From CALVUJ01 sp045119835 (GTDB lineage Bacteria; Bacillota_I; Bacilli_A; RFN20; DUOF01), in assembly GCA_045119835.1 (NCBI GenBank), contig JBGVED010000014.1, positions 19,808 through 83,807 of the forward strand: a stretch of DNA of 64,000 bases, read 5' to 3'. The notes below the pieces were generated by a model. It saw nothing but the letters and a program-made list of their open reading frames with translations, did no database searches and was not told the DNA's origin. The translations under genes were made by a program, and so were the position numbers. Shown piece by piece: positions 35,938 through 45,100 of this stretch; the first letter of the stretch is position 1, and every line of letters starts with the position of its first letter.

Positions 35938-36372
35938 TTAAACAAAATCCTCTTCAGTTAATACCTTTATACCCTTTTCTAATAACAATCTAGTAAAAAC
36001 ACCATTTCCATCTACCTTAGTACCATCAAACTTACCATTATAAATTTGTTTAACACCACAACTAGGACTTTTCTCTTTTAAAATGGCCACTTTAACATTA
36101 TTTGCTATTGCTCTATTTAAAGCAATCTGCGCTCCTTTAGTAAAATATGAAGTAACATCTTCTCCCTTTTCATTTATTACCTTTAAATCTTTTTCATTAA
36201 CTAATATTTCACTTTTAAGTCTAGGAGTATCCATCCCTCCCATTACTTCAGGACACACTAAAATAACTTCTTTATCCTTCAAATATTCAATTATCTTTTC
36301 ATTTTTATTATTACCGCCATTATATTTACAGTTATTACCAACTAAACAAGCGCTAACTAGCACCTTCTCCAT
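35938..36372 (-). CDS. DUF523 family protein
   Basis: 144 residues from the ATG at 36372 with AGGGGTGAT upstream. VLVSACLVGNNCKYNGGNNK at the start, VILVCPEVMGGMDTPR, and KEKSPSCGVKQIYNG are the conserved DUF523 motifs with three Cys positions. The fold is thought to bind metal or a small ligand; function unknown. Followed after 33 bases by an unrelated membrane gene on the same strand (upstream). Confidence 0.85.
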   Translation of the reverse strand: MEKVLVSACLVGNNCKYNGGNNKNEKIIEYLKDKEVILVCPEVMGGMDTPRLKSEILVNEKDLKVINEKGEDVTSYFTKGAQIALNRAIANNVKVAILKEKSPSCGVKQIYNGKFDGTKVDGNGVFTRLLLEKGIKVLTEEDFV

Positions 36373-36405
36373 AAAAATCACCCCTATTTCCCGAAAAATA
36401 AAAAT

Positions 36406-37005
36406 TTACACTTTCACTTTCCTATCTTTTTCTATCTTTTTTTCTAATACTTTAATTTCTTTACTAGAATCCACTTTATCTTCTATTATATCTTCACCTT
36501 TAACTTTTTTTATAAAATTACTTACTGTAGTAACAGGTCTTTTCAAATTATCTATATCCTTCCCCAAACCTGCTACTATAAGATCTTTTTTATCTTCAAA
36601 TATTTCTACAACCATTTCAAAAAGCAACTGAATCGCCCACATAATAATCATTAAAGTAGTTAAAACAATTGAAATAGGCGTAACATTTGTACTAGCGGTA
36701 TATATACCATATACCATAACACCTATTGTAAATGTTTTCATAGAATACTTAATTATCTTATATGATCTTCTTACAATCTTTTTCAATTGTTTATTGTCTT
36801 TATTACGAGTAAATAAATCAAATAAAAAATAAATTGCTAATGTGGATAGTAAGATTACATTAACAATAAAATTACCACTCTTTGAATAAATTGCATACCC
36901 TAAATAAATAAAAGTCAAAATAATTGAAGTATATTTAAAGATATTACAACATCTTCTTATATCTTCTATAACTATATCTATTGCTGCTCTTGTATACTTA
37001 AACAT
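36406..37005 (-). CDS. Membrane protein of unknown function, 199 aa
   Basis: Not recognised. 199 residues with TM segments at about residues 24-42, 47-64, 88-106 and 112-133, and a long cytoplasmic tail from 140 with many Lys and Asp (VSNFIKKVKGEDIIEDKVDS). Basic helices (RNKDNKQLKKIVRRSYKIIKY) connect TM2 and TM3. It could be a small scaffold or YbjQ/DUF-type membrane protein, but no motif supports a name. AGGAGTGG precedes the ATG. Confidence 0.6.
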   Translation of the reverse strand: MFKYTRAAIDIVIEDIRRCCNIFKYTSIILTFIYLGYAIYSKSGNFIVNVILLSTLAIYFLFDLFTRNKDNKQLKKIVRRSYKIIKYSMKTFTIGVMVYGIYTASTNVTPISIVLTTLMIIMWAIQLLFEMVVEIFEDKKDLIVAGLGKDIDNLKRPVTTVSNFIKKVKGEDIIEDKVDSSKEIKVLEKKIEKDRKVKV

Positions 37006-37049
37006 TAATAACCACTCCTAATACAAATAATATTGTACTTATATTAAAG

Positions 37050-37079
37050 ATAAAATAAAAGGGAAAGACAACCTTTCCC
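37050..37079 (-). terminator. Terminator after thrS
   Basis: GGGAAAG/CTTTCCC stem (37061-37079) with a five-base loop, followed by a T-rich tract on the minus strand. Confidence 0.85.
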
Positions 37080-37085
37080 CAAATA

Positions 37086-38828
37086 TTAAATATTATAAGA
37101 TTTATTCTTGATAGACTCTTTTACCTTAGAAATAAATTCTTCCTTACTGCAAGTAACTGTATCTTTACTTCCATGCAATCTATAACTTACTAAATTATTA
37201 TTTTTCTCATTATCGCCAATTATAAGAGTTAAAGGAACTTTTTTAGTTTGAGATTCCCTCATCTTATAAGACAATTTTTCTTCTCTATCATCAAGTTTAA
37301 CTCTAATATCATTATTTTTAATTTTTTCTAAAAGTTCTTTAGCATATTCTAAATGATATTCATTATTTACAGGAATTATATTTACTTGAACTGGAGATAA
37401 CCAAAGTGGAAATGCTCCTGCATAATGTTCAATTAATACTCCCATAAATCTTTCAATAGAACCAAATATTACTCTATGTAACATAATAGGTCTTTTCTTA
37501 CTACCATCAGCATCAACATAAGTTAAATCAAATCTTTCTGGTAAGTTCATATCAAGTTGAATAGTACCACATTGCCATTCTCTTCCAATTGAATCTTTTA
37601 TATGGAAATCTAGTTTAGGCCCATAGAAAGCACCATCTCCAGGATTAACTTTAAACTCTCTATTTGCTTTCTTACAAGCAGAAGCAAGTGCCGCTTCACT
37701 CTTTTCCCAAACTTCTAATGAACCAATATACTTTTCTTCTGGTCTAGTAGATAATTCTATTGTAAATTCTAGATTGAATACAGCATAGAATCTTTCAATA
37801 AATCTAATAAGTCTTACTACTTCTTCTTCAATTTGATCTTCTCTCATAAAAATATGAGCATCATCTTGAGTAAAAGTTCTAACTCTAAATAAACCACTTA
37901 AAGCTCCACTTGCTTCATGTCTATGAACAAGTCCTAATTCACCACATCTAATAGGAAAATCTTTATAAGAATGTAAACTATTTTTATATACTAGCATTCC
38001 TCCAGGACAGTTCATTGGCTTAATAGCAAATAACTTTTCATCTATCTCACTAGTATACATATTTTCTCTATAATTTGCCCAGTGTCCACTAGTCTCCCAT
38101 AATTCTTGATTCAACATAATTGGAGTTTTAATAAATTCATATCCTTCTTTTTCATGCTCTTTATACCAAAAATTCTCTAATTCATTACGAATAATCATTC
38201 CATTTGGCAAAAAGAAAGGAAAACCAGGACCATATTCACTAATCATAAATAAATCTAATTCTTTACCAATCTTTCTATGATCTCTTTTCTTAGCTTCTTC
38301 AAGCATATTTAAATGAGCACTTAAAGCTTCCTCGTTATCAAAACAAATACCATAAACTCTTGTTAACATCTTATTTTTAGAATCACCTTTAAAATAAGCT
38401 CCATTAACTTTTAACAACTTATAATATTTGATTTCTTTAACAGTCTCAACATGAGGACCTCTACATAAATCTGTAAAATCTCCTTGAGAATAACAAGTAA
38501 TAACAGCATTATCTTCCATATTATTAATTAAATCTACTTTATACTCATCTTCTTTAAACATACTTAAAGCTTCTTCTTTACTTAATTCTCTTCTTACAAT
38601 TCTTTTACCATCTTTAGAAATCTTTTTCATTTCTCTTTCTATTTTTTCTAAATCTTCTTCTTTAATTACTTCTTCACCTAAATCCATATCATAATAGAAG
38701 CCACCTTCAATTACAGGACCTACCCAAAACTTAGCATTTGGATATAAATGCTTTACAGCTTGCGCTAATAAATGCGCACAACTATGATTTAAAATACTTA
38801 AACTTTCATTTTCCTTAATATTAATCAT
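37086..38828 (-). CDS. thrS: Threonyl-tRNA synthetase lacking the N-terminal TGS domain
   Basis: 580 residues, about 60 fewer than usual. It starts directly in the N2 editing domain (LNHSCAHLLAQAVKHLYP, with HxxxH, and DLCRGPHV with its Cys/His). The catalytic class II core has MIIRNELENFWYKEHEKEGY, INCPGGMLVYK-type motifs (KPMNCPGGMLVYKNS) with the zinc Cys, FRVRTFTQDDAHIF, and the anticodon-binding domain at the C terminus. The TGS domain that normally precedes residue 1 is absent, and the ATG (38828) overlaps the stop of the upstream gene as ATGA, so the truncation is real. Regulated by the threonine T-box at 39612-39849 through co-transcription with the upstream gene. Confidence 0.95.
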   Translation of the reverse strand: MINIKENESLSILNHSCAHLLAQAVKHLYPNAKFWVGPVIEGGFYYDMDLGEEVIKEEDLEKIEREMKKISKDGKRIVRRELSKEEALSMFKEDEYKVDLINNMEDNAVITCYSQGDFTDLCRGPHVETVKEIKYYKLLKVNGAYFKGDSKNKMLTRVYGICFDNEEALSAHLNMLEEAKKRDHRKIGKELDLFMISEYGPGFPFFLPNGMIIRNELENFWYKEHEKEGYEFIKTPIMLNQELWETSGHWANYRENMYTSEIDEKLFAIKPMNCPGGMLVYKNSLHSYKDFPIRCGELGLVHRHEASGALSGLFRVRTFTQDDAHIFMREDQIEEEVVRLIRFIERFYAVFNLEFTIELSTRPEEKYIGSLEVWEKSEAALASACKKANREFKVNPGDGAFYGPKLDFHIKDSIGREWQCGTIQLDMNLPERFDLTYVDADGSKKRPIMLHRVIFGSIERFMGVLIEHYAGAFPLWLSPVQVNIIPVNNEYHLEYAKELLEKIKNNDIRVKLDDREEKLSYKMRESQTKKVPLTLIIGDNEKNNNLVSYRLHGSKDTVTCSKEEFISKVKESIKNKSYNI

Positions 38829-39589
38829 TTAACCTCACTCCTTAACACAAATTTATTAATATCAAATCCACCACTAATTTCCATAACATAGTTATAAAAT
38901 TCAGTAATATTTTCCATCATTTTTTCTCTAGTATCCATTACCATACTCTTCCTAATAAGAGAGGTATCATACTCATCATAAAACTTACTAATTCCATAAT
39001 TATCCCTAAATAACTTACTATCTAGCAATTTATCTAGTTTAGTAAGAGAAAATTCTCTTAATTTTTTAACCTTACCATGTAATGTAATTAGTTTCTTATA
39101 TAACTCATAATACGCCAAATAAAAACTATCTCTTTTTTCATAATAAATAACTTTTAATTCATCATATTTATCCCAACAACCATATTTACCACTTAAAAGT
39201 TCAAATTCAGATATTTCTCTAACCTCACTTTTAACTGCCTCAGTTGCCTTATCCTTAAGTTTTTTTACTTCCCCATTCCTATCGCTAACAATTTTACCTT
39301 GTGCAAACATTGCTATAGTATGATGCTCAACCTCATTAGCCTCTTCAATACAATATTGCTCATATTTGTTAACAGGATTAGCAAAATACTCAATTAAAAA
39401 ACCATCAATTTCTAAATTTCCTCTTTCTCTCCAAACGTTACCTCTTTTTAAAACAATATGAACATCTATATCACTAAATTCATTATTATTTCCAGATACA
39501 AAACTACCACATGCTATAGCACCTTCATAATAATCTTCTTTTTCATATCTTTCCAAAAATTTGTTTAAAGTCTTTTCCCATTTTTCCAT
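38825..39589 (-). CDS. Pol-beta superfamily nucleotidyltransferase-like protein
   Basis: 254 residues from the ATG at 39589 (AGGTG six bases upstream; two upstream in-frame starts are too close to the SD). The motif GSFVSGNNNEFSDIDVHIV is the minimal nucleotidyltransferase pattern (GS, then the metal-binding DxD). The C-terminal half (HGKVKKLREFSLTKLDKLL region) is helical, like aminoglycoside nucleotidyltransferase accessory domains. Substrate unknown. It sits in the thrS operon behind the T-box, overlapping thrS by 4 bases. That suggests either a role in threonine or tRNA-Thr metabolism or simple hitch-hiking. Confidence 0.75.
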   Translation of the reverse strand: MEKWEKTLNKFLERYEKEDYYEGAIACGSFVSGNNNEFSDIDVHIVLKRGNVWRERGNLEIDGFLIEYFANPVNKYEQYCIEEANEVEHHTIAMFAQGKIVSDRNGEVKKLKDKATEAVKSEVREISEFELLSGKYGCWDKYDELKVIYYEKRDSFYLAYYELYKKLITLHGKVKKLREFSLTKLDKLLDSKLFRDNYGISKFYDEYDTSLIRKSMVMDTREKMMENITEFYNYVMEISGGFDINKFVLRSEVK

Positions 39590-39611
39590 TACCATCACCT
39601 CACTAACAAAT

Positions 39612-39642
39612 AAAAAAAGTCCCTATTAAAACAATAGGAACT
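39612..39642 (-). terminator. T-box intrinsic terminator
   Basis: AGTTCCTATT/AATAGGGACT stem with a five-base loop (39619-39642) and seven T on the minus strand. Its left arm lies downstream of the T-box core at 39671-39685, so formation competes with the antiterminator. Confidence 0.85.
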
Positions 39643-39849
39643 CTTTGATTTTATACAAAACCCTAAAAAAGAGCGGTACCATCCTAATTCATAGATTTCT
39701 CTATGCCCTCAATTCTTTTAACGCAAGTTTACGCTACTCCATTACAGGTAGAACTCCTAGGTAGTAACTATATATCTTCCTTATTAGTTTGCACCAACCA
39801 CTAACTCTCTACAAATTCCAATATATAATCATGTCCTAATCAACATTTT
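39643..39849 (-). promoter_or_regulatory. Threonine T-box riboswitch
   Basis: Leader of the nucleotidyltransferase-thrS operon. The T-box core AGGATGGTACCGC is at 39685-39673, and Stem I contains AGAGAG and the distal loop GTTGGTGCAAAC at about 39790-39808. The specifier region reads ACT then ACC (39765-39760), both Thr codons, next to the base of Stem I. Uncharged tRNA-Thr is expected to stabilise the antiterminator. The leader starts after the promoter at 39856-39883. Confidence 0.9.
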
Positions 39850-39855
39850 GAGATT

Positions 39856-39883
39856 ATTATACAACATTATATTTATAAATCAA
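39856..39883 (-). promoter_or_regulatory. Promoter of the T-box operon
   Basis: TTGATT (39883-39878) and TATAAT (39861-39856) with 16 bases between on the minus strand, placing the start near 39849, immediately before the T-box leader. Confidence 0.7.
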
Positions 39884-39900
39884 GAGGCAACCCCTTTTTT

Positions 39901-40308
39901 TTAAAAATATGATTTGTACAAAAAAACTATAATGTCAATACACATAACTATTTCAAACAAAATAACTAAACCACTAAAAAAACTATTTATAAAAATAGCA
40001 ATATTTTTAAAAATCATAAAACATATTAATGCTAATAACAACCAATAAAAAGAAAATTTAATACATATTAAACCTTTATAATTTAAATAATTTTTCGAAT
40101 AATCCCATAAAAGTATTTTCAATTTTCTAATAAAGATAATTTCGCAAATTAATTCAATAAAAGTAAGAAAAAACATAACTAAAATCATTTTTAATATAAT
40201 ATGTAAAAGCAAAAGATAACACATATAACAAATGACTAATCCAATTCCATACAATGGTAAATAAAAACCTCTAAATACTCCTGGTTTTATCCATTTTTTA
40301 AAAAACAA
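39901..40308 (-). CDS. Membrane protein, ABC_trans_CmpB-like, apparently 5'-frameshifted
   Basis: 135 residues as one frame (TTG start at 40308). VFRGFYLPLYGIGLVICYM, CEIIFIRKLKILLWDYSKNYLNYKGLICIKFSFYW matches the putative permease family PF06541, with the PxYG and WDYS...GxI pattern. Family members have about 25 more N-terminal residues. Upstream DNA encodes a plausible N terminus in two other frames: MLFHYLFFWCCSFF from an ATG at 40371, then NNYFIESCFLKN. The shifts fall at a T8 run (about 40330) and a T6A6 run (about 40300). So the gene is broken, or read by slippage, or the homopolymers are sequencing errors. Confidence 0.55.
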   Translation of the reverse strand: MFFKKWIKPGVFRGFYLPLYGIGLVICYMCYLLLLHIILKMILVMFFLTFIELICEIIFIRKLKILLWDYSKNYLNYKGLICIKFSFYWLLLALICFMIFKNIAIFINSFFSGLVILFEIVMCIDIIVFLYKSYF

Positions 40309-40362
40309 CTTTCTATAAAATAGTTATTAAAAAAAACTACAGCACCAAAAAAATAAATAATG

Positions 40363-40396
40363 AAAAAGCATAGAATCACCACTATATTCTATGCTT
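40363..40396 (-). terminator. Terminator after the 529-aa lipoprotein gene
   Basis: AAGCATAGAAT/ATTCTATGCTT, 11-bp stem (40366-40396) and a T-rich tract on the minus strand. The ATG of the CmpB-like remnant (40371) lies in the 3' arm. Confidence 0.8.
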
Positions 40397-40425
40397 ATTA
40401 ATAAAATAGGATACTAAACTTTAAA

Positions 40426-42015
40426 TTATCTTATATATTGTTGTGGAAACATGTTTATAACTGTTGAATCATAAGTATAAGATATATTGTATTCACTTAC
40501 AGTTTGAAGAACTTTACCAGTTTTTACATATTCTTCTCCATCTAATTCTAATTCTTCATCGTTTGTAGTAACAACAAGTTTTTTCATTCCACTATCGTTA
40601 TACGTAATTTTTACAGAACCATTTCTTTCATATACTATAGGTTCTACACCATATGAATAACGCTCATCTTTTTCTACTATAAACCCTGTAAGATTTAAAA
40701 CAAGCTCTTTATCTTGATTAGCTTTAGTAATTATATCATAACTAAAATCACTATCTTCCACTTCAATACACTCCAAATATACATCTCTATCAATATTAAT
40801 CTCAGCAAAATCACCAATTAAATAACCAATTATTCTATGAATTACTGGAAGTCCACTTAAATATAATTGACCACGCATCTCTGCTACATCCTCTTTTGTA
40901 TAATTTCCTAAACCATCACACCAAGTGTCGTTACCATCGCAAACATATGCATAAACTTCATCATCTACTATTTGATAGAATTGTCCCCATATTTCATCAC
41001 CTTGTTCATTAAGATCTCCATGGTAAAAATATCCCTCATCTTCTTTATATGTTGTCATGGTATTCAATACACTTACTGAGCCATTTTCAGCATCATAACC
41101 ACTAACTTTCGTGATAGTATGAGTTGCTCCAATAGTATACTCATTTTTAAGACCTGAGCTACCAATAATATCAAAATATTCAACAACATCTTCAAGAATA
41201 GCATTTTCACCTAAATCAAAAGAATATTTAATATTATATACATCTGTTTTTTTAGTCTTCCAAGAAAATAAAGCCGTAGAATCCACAAATGTTCCATCTT
41301 CTTTTTTATCTTGCCTAGATTCAATATAATCCAAAATAATTTTGCTTACATATCCATCAGCAAAAGTAAATTCCATATCCATATCAATTTTTTGATAAGA
41401 TTTAGTACTAGATAACTCCATTTCAACAATATAATCTTTTACACTAAATTTCAACACATTATTTTTATTATTTTTTGTTATTTCGTATTCATATGTACCT
41501 TCAACTTCTACTTCTCCATCTGGATAAGCAAGTCCAAATAAATCTCCCATACTAGAAGCTGTAAAAACAGTAATTAAATTTGATATATTCCCATATTGTT
41601 CATCAAATTCTTCTTGGCTTAAATTATGTAATCCATCCCATGAAGTATAATTCCTTAACCAAATTGAACCAGCATAATAAACTTCATTGGTATCAGGATC
41701 TATACTTTTTGTCCATGTAGAAGCTCTTTTACCATCTTCAGAATCAAATAATGAATAAAAACCATCTTCACTTTTTGTATAATATGCTTTGCCTGTATAA
41801 GGCTCACTATCTTCATCAGATATAACTTGACTAGATCCAACATAGTCGATTGCATATTCAGTTTTACTATTACTATTTCTTAGTGCAGTAAAAAAATCTT
41901 CAAGTGTTGCTACATCATCATCTTTCAAAAATGAAAACAAGTCACAGCCTGTTGCAAATAATGAAGAAAAAGCCAAAGTAACAAGCATAAACAAATTAAA
42001 AATTCTTTTTTTCAT
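40426..42015 (-). CDS. Lipoprotein of unknown function, 529 aa
   Basis: The ATG at 42015 follows AGGGGG. Lipobox ATGC with C24 after a hydrophobic segment. The mature part is acidic, about 500 residues, with two similar halves: SEYAIDYVGSSQVISD and later KNEYTIGATHTITKV, each followed by YYTKSEDGFYSLFD or GYFYHGDLNEQGDE. This looks like an internal duplication of a beta-rich domain, as in LppX/LolA-like or NEAT-type ligand-binding lipoproteins, but no motif settles it. It has its own terminator; upstream lies the helicase gene with its own terminator, so it is a single-gene unit. Confidence 0.75.
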   Translation of the reverse strand: MKKRIFNLFMLVTLAFSSLFATGCDLFSFLKDDDVATLEDFFTALRNSNSKTEYAIDYVGSSQVISDEDSEPYTGKAYYTKSEDGFYSLFDSEDGKRASTWTKSIDPDTNEVYYAGSIWLRNYTSWDGLHNLSQEEFDEQYGNISNLITVFTASSMGDLFGLAYPDGEVEVEGTYEYEITKNNKNNVLKFSVKDYIVEMELSSTKSYQKIDMDMEFTFADGYVSKIILDYIESRQDKKEDGTFVDSTALFSWKTKKTDVYNIKYSFDLGENAILEDVVEYFDIIGSSGLKNEYTIGATHTITKVSGYDAENGSVSVLNTMTTYKEDEGYFYHGDLNEQGDEIWGQFYQIVDDEVYAYVCDGNDTWCDGLGNYTKEDVAEMRGQLYLSGLPVIHRIIGYLIGDFAEINIDRDVYLECIEVEDSDFSYDIITKANQDKELVLNLTGFIVEKDERYSYGVEPIVYERNGSVKITYNDSGMKKLVVTTNDEELELDGEEYVKTGKVLQTVSEYNISYTYDSTVINMFPQQYIR

Positions 42016-42088
42016 GTTAATCAATCCCCCTAACAATTAAATAATAACACAAACAAGACAATTAAAAATAGATTAGACAAAAAAAAAC

Positions 42089-42126
42089 AAAAAAAGCATA
42101 GTTAAATTGATTTAAAACTATGCCTT
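42089..42126 (-). terminator. Terminator after the helicase-nuclease gene
   Basis: AAGCATAGTT/AACTATGCCTT stem (42094-42126) with a T run on the minus strand. Confidence 0.75.
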
Positions 42127-42135
42127 ATCAACAAT

Positions 42136-45100
42136 TTATCTTCTTTTTTTAGATTGAATAGGATTATTGAATTTTTCAATACTATTAGCATCTATTCTAG
42201 ATTTCTCTATTTCCTTGACTATTGCATTAATAACCTTTGCTTTACTATTACACCAATCTCTAGCCCATACATGATAAATATTCCATCCTCTAGACTCTAA
42301 AAATCCATCATGATAAATTCTATTCTCTATCATCTCTTCAATATTTTTATAATTTTTATTAATACATTCAACACCAACTAAATATCTATCTTCTTCTTTA
42401 TCATATACAGCCAAATCTATTTTCTTCTTTGTGTTACCTACATTTAATTCAACACAATAACCTAGTTTCTCCAATGATTTCTTTATTTCATTAACCATAT
42501 CATTACTAGCAATCTCATCCTCATCTAAATCTTCTTTTTTACTATTTAAACAAATTTTAATTTCATCTTTTTTATTATTTGATACAGCTCTAACATAACC
42601 TAAATATTTCTTCAAAATCTTTGGACCTTCATTCTTAGTTGTCTCAACATTCAATTCCTCTGGCTCAACTGAAGTAACTACAAAAGTCTTTTTCTTTGCT
42701 CTAGTAACAGCAACATTAAGCCTATTTTCGCCACCTTCTAACGATAAAGATCCAAAATTAGCATAAACCTTATCATTTTCATTTTTTGCATATCCAGTAG
42801 ATAAAATTATAATATCTCTTTCATCGCCTTGAACGTTTTCTAGATTCTTGATAAATAAAGATGTATCTTCACCATTTTCAAACCTATTTTGCTCTTTTAA
42901 AATAAGCTGTGCAAACTTAGGATCCCTTTTGCTCTCTTTTCTTATTTCCTCCTCAATAGCATTTGCTTGATCACTATTAAAAGAAATAATACCAATGCTT
43001 TCATTATCTTTTCTATTTAATAAAAGTTTTTTTAGCAAAAGAACAGTAGTTCTTGCCTCTTCTTCATTTCTTCTATTAATCCATCTTCCATCCACTTTAA
43101 TTCTAGTTATAGCCTTATTCTTCTTTCCACCAACTAAATTTGGAACAACTTCTAACTTATTATCATAAAAATAACTATTTGAAAAATCAATTAACTCTTC
43201 ACTTCTACTTCTATAATGATAATTAAGATTAGTACTTGGAAGTCTAGAAGTAGCTAAATCAAGTAAACTTTCTACCTCTAATGTGGCTTCAGTAGTAGGA
43301 TCTATATTCTCATCAATGTCCGCTCCACTATAACGTTTCATAAAAGTAGATGATGGTCTAAGTTGCTTAGAATCCCCTGCAACAACTATATTTTTACCTC
43401 TATACATTAAAGGAAGAGTATTCTCAATAAATACTTGACTTGCCTCATCTACCAAAACAATATCAAACATATCTTTTACAAGAGGCAAAATAGTAGAAGC
43501 ATTTTCAGGAGATAATAGCCAACAAGGATACAAATCAAGCATTAAATCTTTATATTCTTGCATAAACTTTCTAATTGGCCATGCGTGATGTTGTTTAGAT
43601 ATTTGATATAAGAAATCTTTATTATTTTTGCTTGCTTGATAGTTGTCAATATAATCATTATTAAATGAGTTACCGGCAATGTTTTTAGCTATCTCTTCCT
43701 GTTTTTTCTTCATAAGTAAAATATCTTCTTTAATACTTGGAAAATTCATTATTTTTGCTAAATCTTCTTTTCGTTCTTGCTCTTCTTTAACAATCTCTAT
43801 GTACATTCTAATAGACATAAAATTATTTAAAATTTGATTATATTTAGCCGTTGTATCAGAAAAATTATAAGCAAAATTTAAAATTTTATTATCTAATGGT
43901 GAAAGTTTATCTAATTCAACCCTAATATCCTTTATTTCTGTATAATTATTTAAAGTGCTTTTGAAATTTCTAAGCATATTAACATTTCCATTTAATATTG
44001 CTGCGACAATCAATTGATATCCTTTTTCAGTTAAAACATCTTTAAATATTTCATAATTATTAATTTCTTTTTTAATTTCAGCTAATGCTCTTTGAAAACT
44101 ATCTTTTAATTCTTTTTCAAACTTTGATGGAACAATAAAACCTTTCTTTTTATTTTCCCTAGCGATAAACGAAACTAGTTTATCTAAATCAAAACTTTCT
44201 CTATCAATGTTGCTAACATAATGAGCAATCAAATAAGAACAATAAGGATATTTAGAAATATCAAATCCAAGATTTTTTGAAGAAGTAATTTTCTCAAGTT
44301 TATCCAACGCAGAATCCACACTATAAACATCCAAAGTACTCTTTACATGATCCATAATAGCATTCTTACTTTTCATGTTTTCATATTTATAATACAAATT
44401 TCGTCTATTATTTTGATTTATACTTTCAATTGAACTTAATAATTCGTTATATCTAACTTTCAATAAATCTTCTCTTGAAGATAATTCCTCAAAAACCTCA
44501 TAATCATAAGAATTTTTAGAAATATTAGAACTTTGCTCATACATAGTTTCAAGACTAACACCAAAAGAAGTTGGCTCATACAATACATTAAATATTTTTT
44601 CAAGCTCTCCATATTGTTCATCAATACTCTTTTGAAGTTGAGCATGTTTTTCTATATCCTCACTACAATCATAGTTTTCTATACTTGAATGTGCCTCATA
44701 ACACTTCTTATAAAAAGAATCTTTTTCTTTTTCAGGGTCAGCAATAAACATAGCCTTTCCTTTTAATGAAGAAAGTCTGTTATAAACAACATCTAAAGCT
44801 GCTTTCTTTTGAGAAATCATCAAAACTCTCTTCTTTCTAGCAAGAGCATCACTAATTATATTAACGATAGTTTGTGATTTTCCTGTTCCTGGTGGACCGT
44901 AAATAACCATATTCCCTTGATTATTTATTCTCTCAATTGCCTTTTCTTGAGTTGAATCAAGCTTACTAATTGTATATAAAGATTTAACTTTTTTCTTTGG
45001 CTTATTTTTTAAGGTATTAGCATATATTAACTCCTCAATAACCTCATTAGTAGAAGCCTTTCTATTTTCTAGCTCCCCATAATCCATATAAATAGAATTA

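Noticed and set aside
39599..39900. tRNA gene in the noncoding region before thrS
   Set aside because: The structure matches a T-box leader with core, specifier and terminator; no cloverleaf is present. No tRNA was recognised anywhere in the window.
44460..44645. Open frame antisense-shifted inside the helicase gene
   Set aside because: Lies wholly within the strongly supported helicase frame and has the Leu/Met-rich look of an out-of-frame reading.
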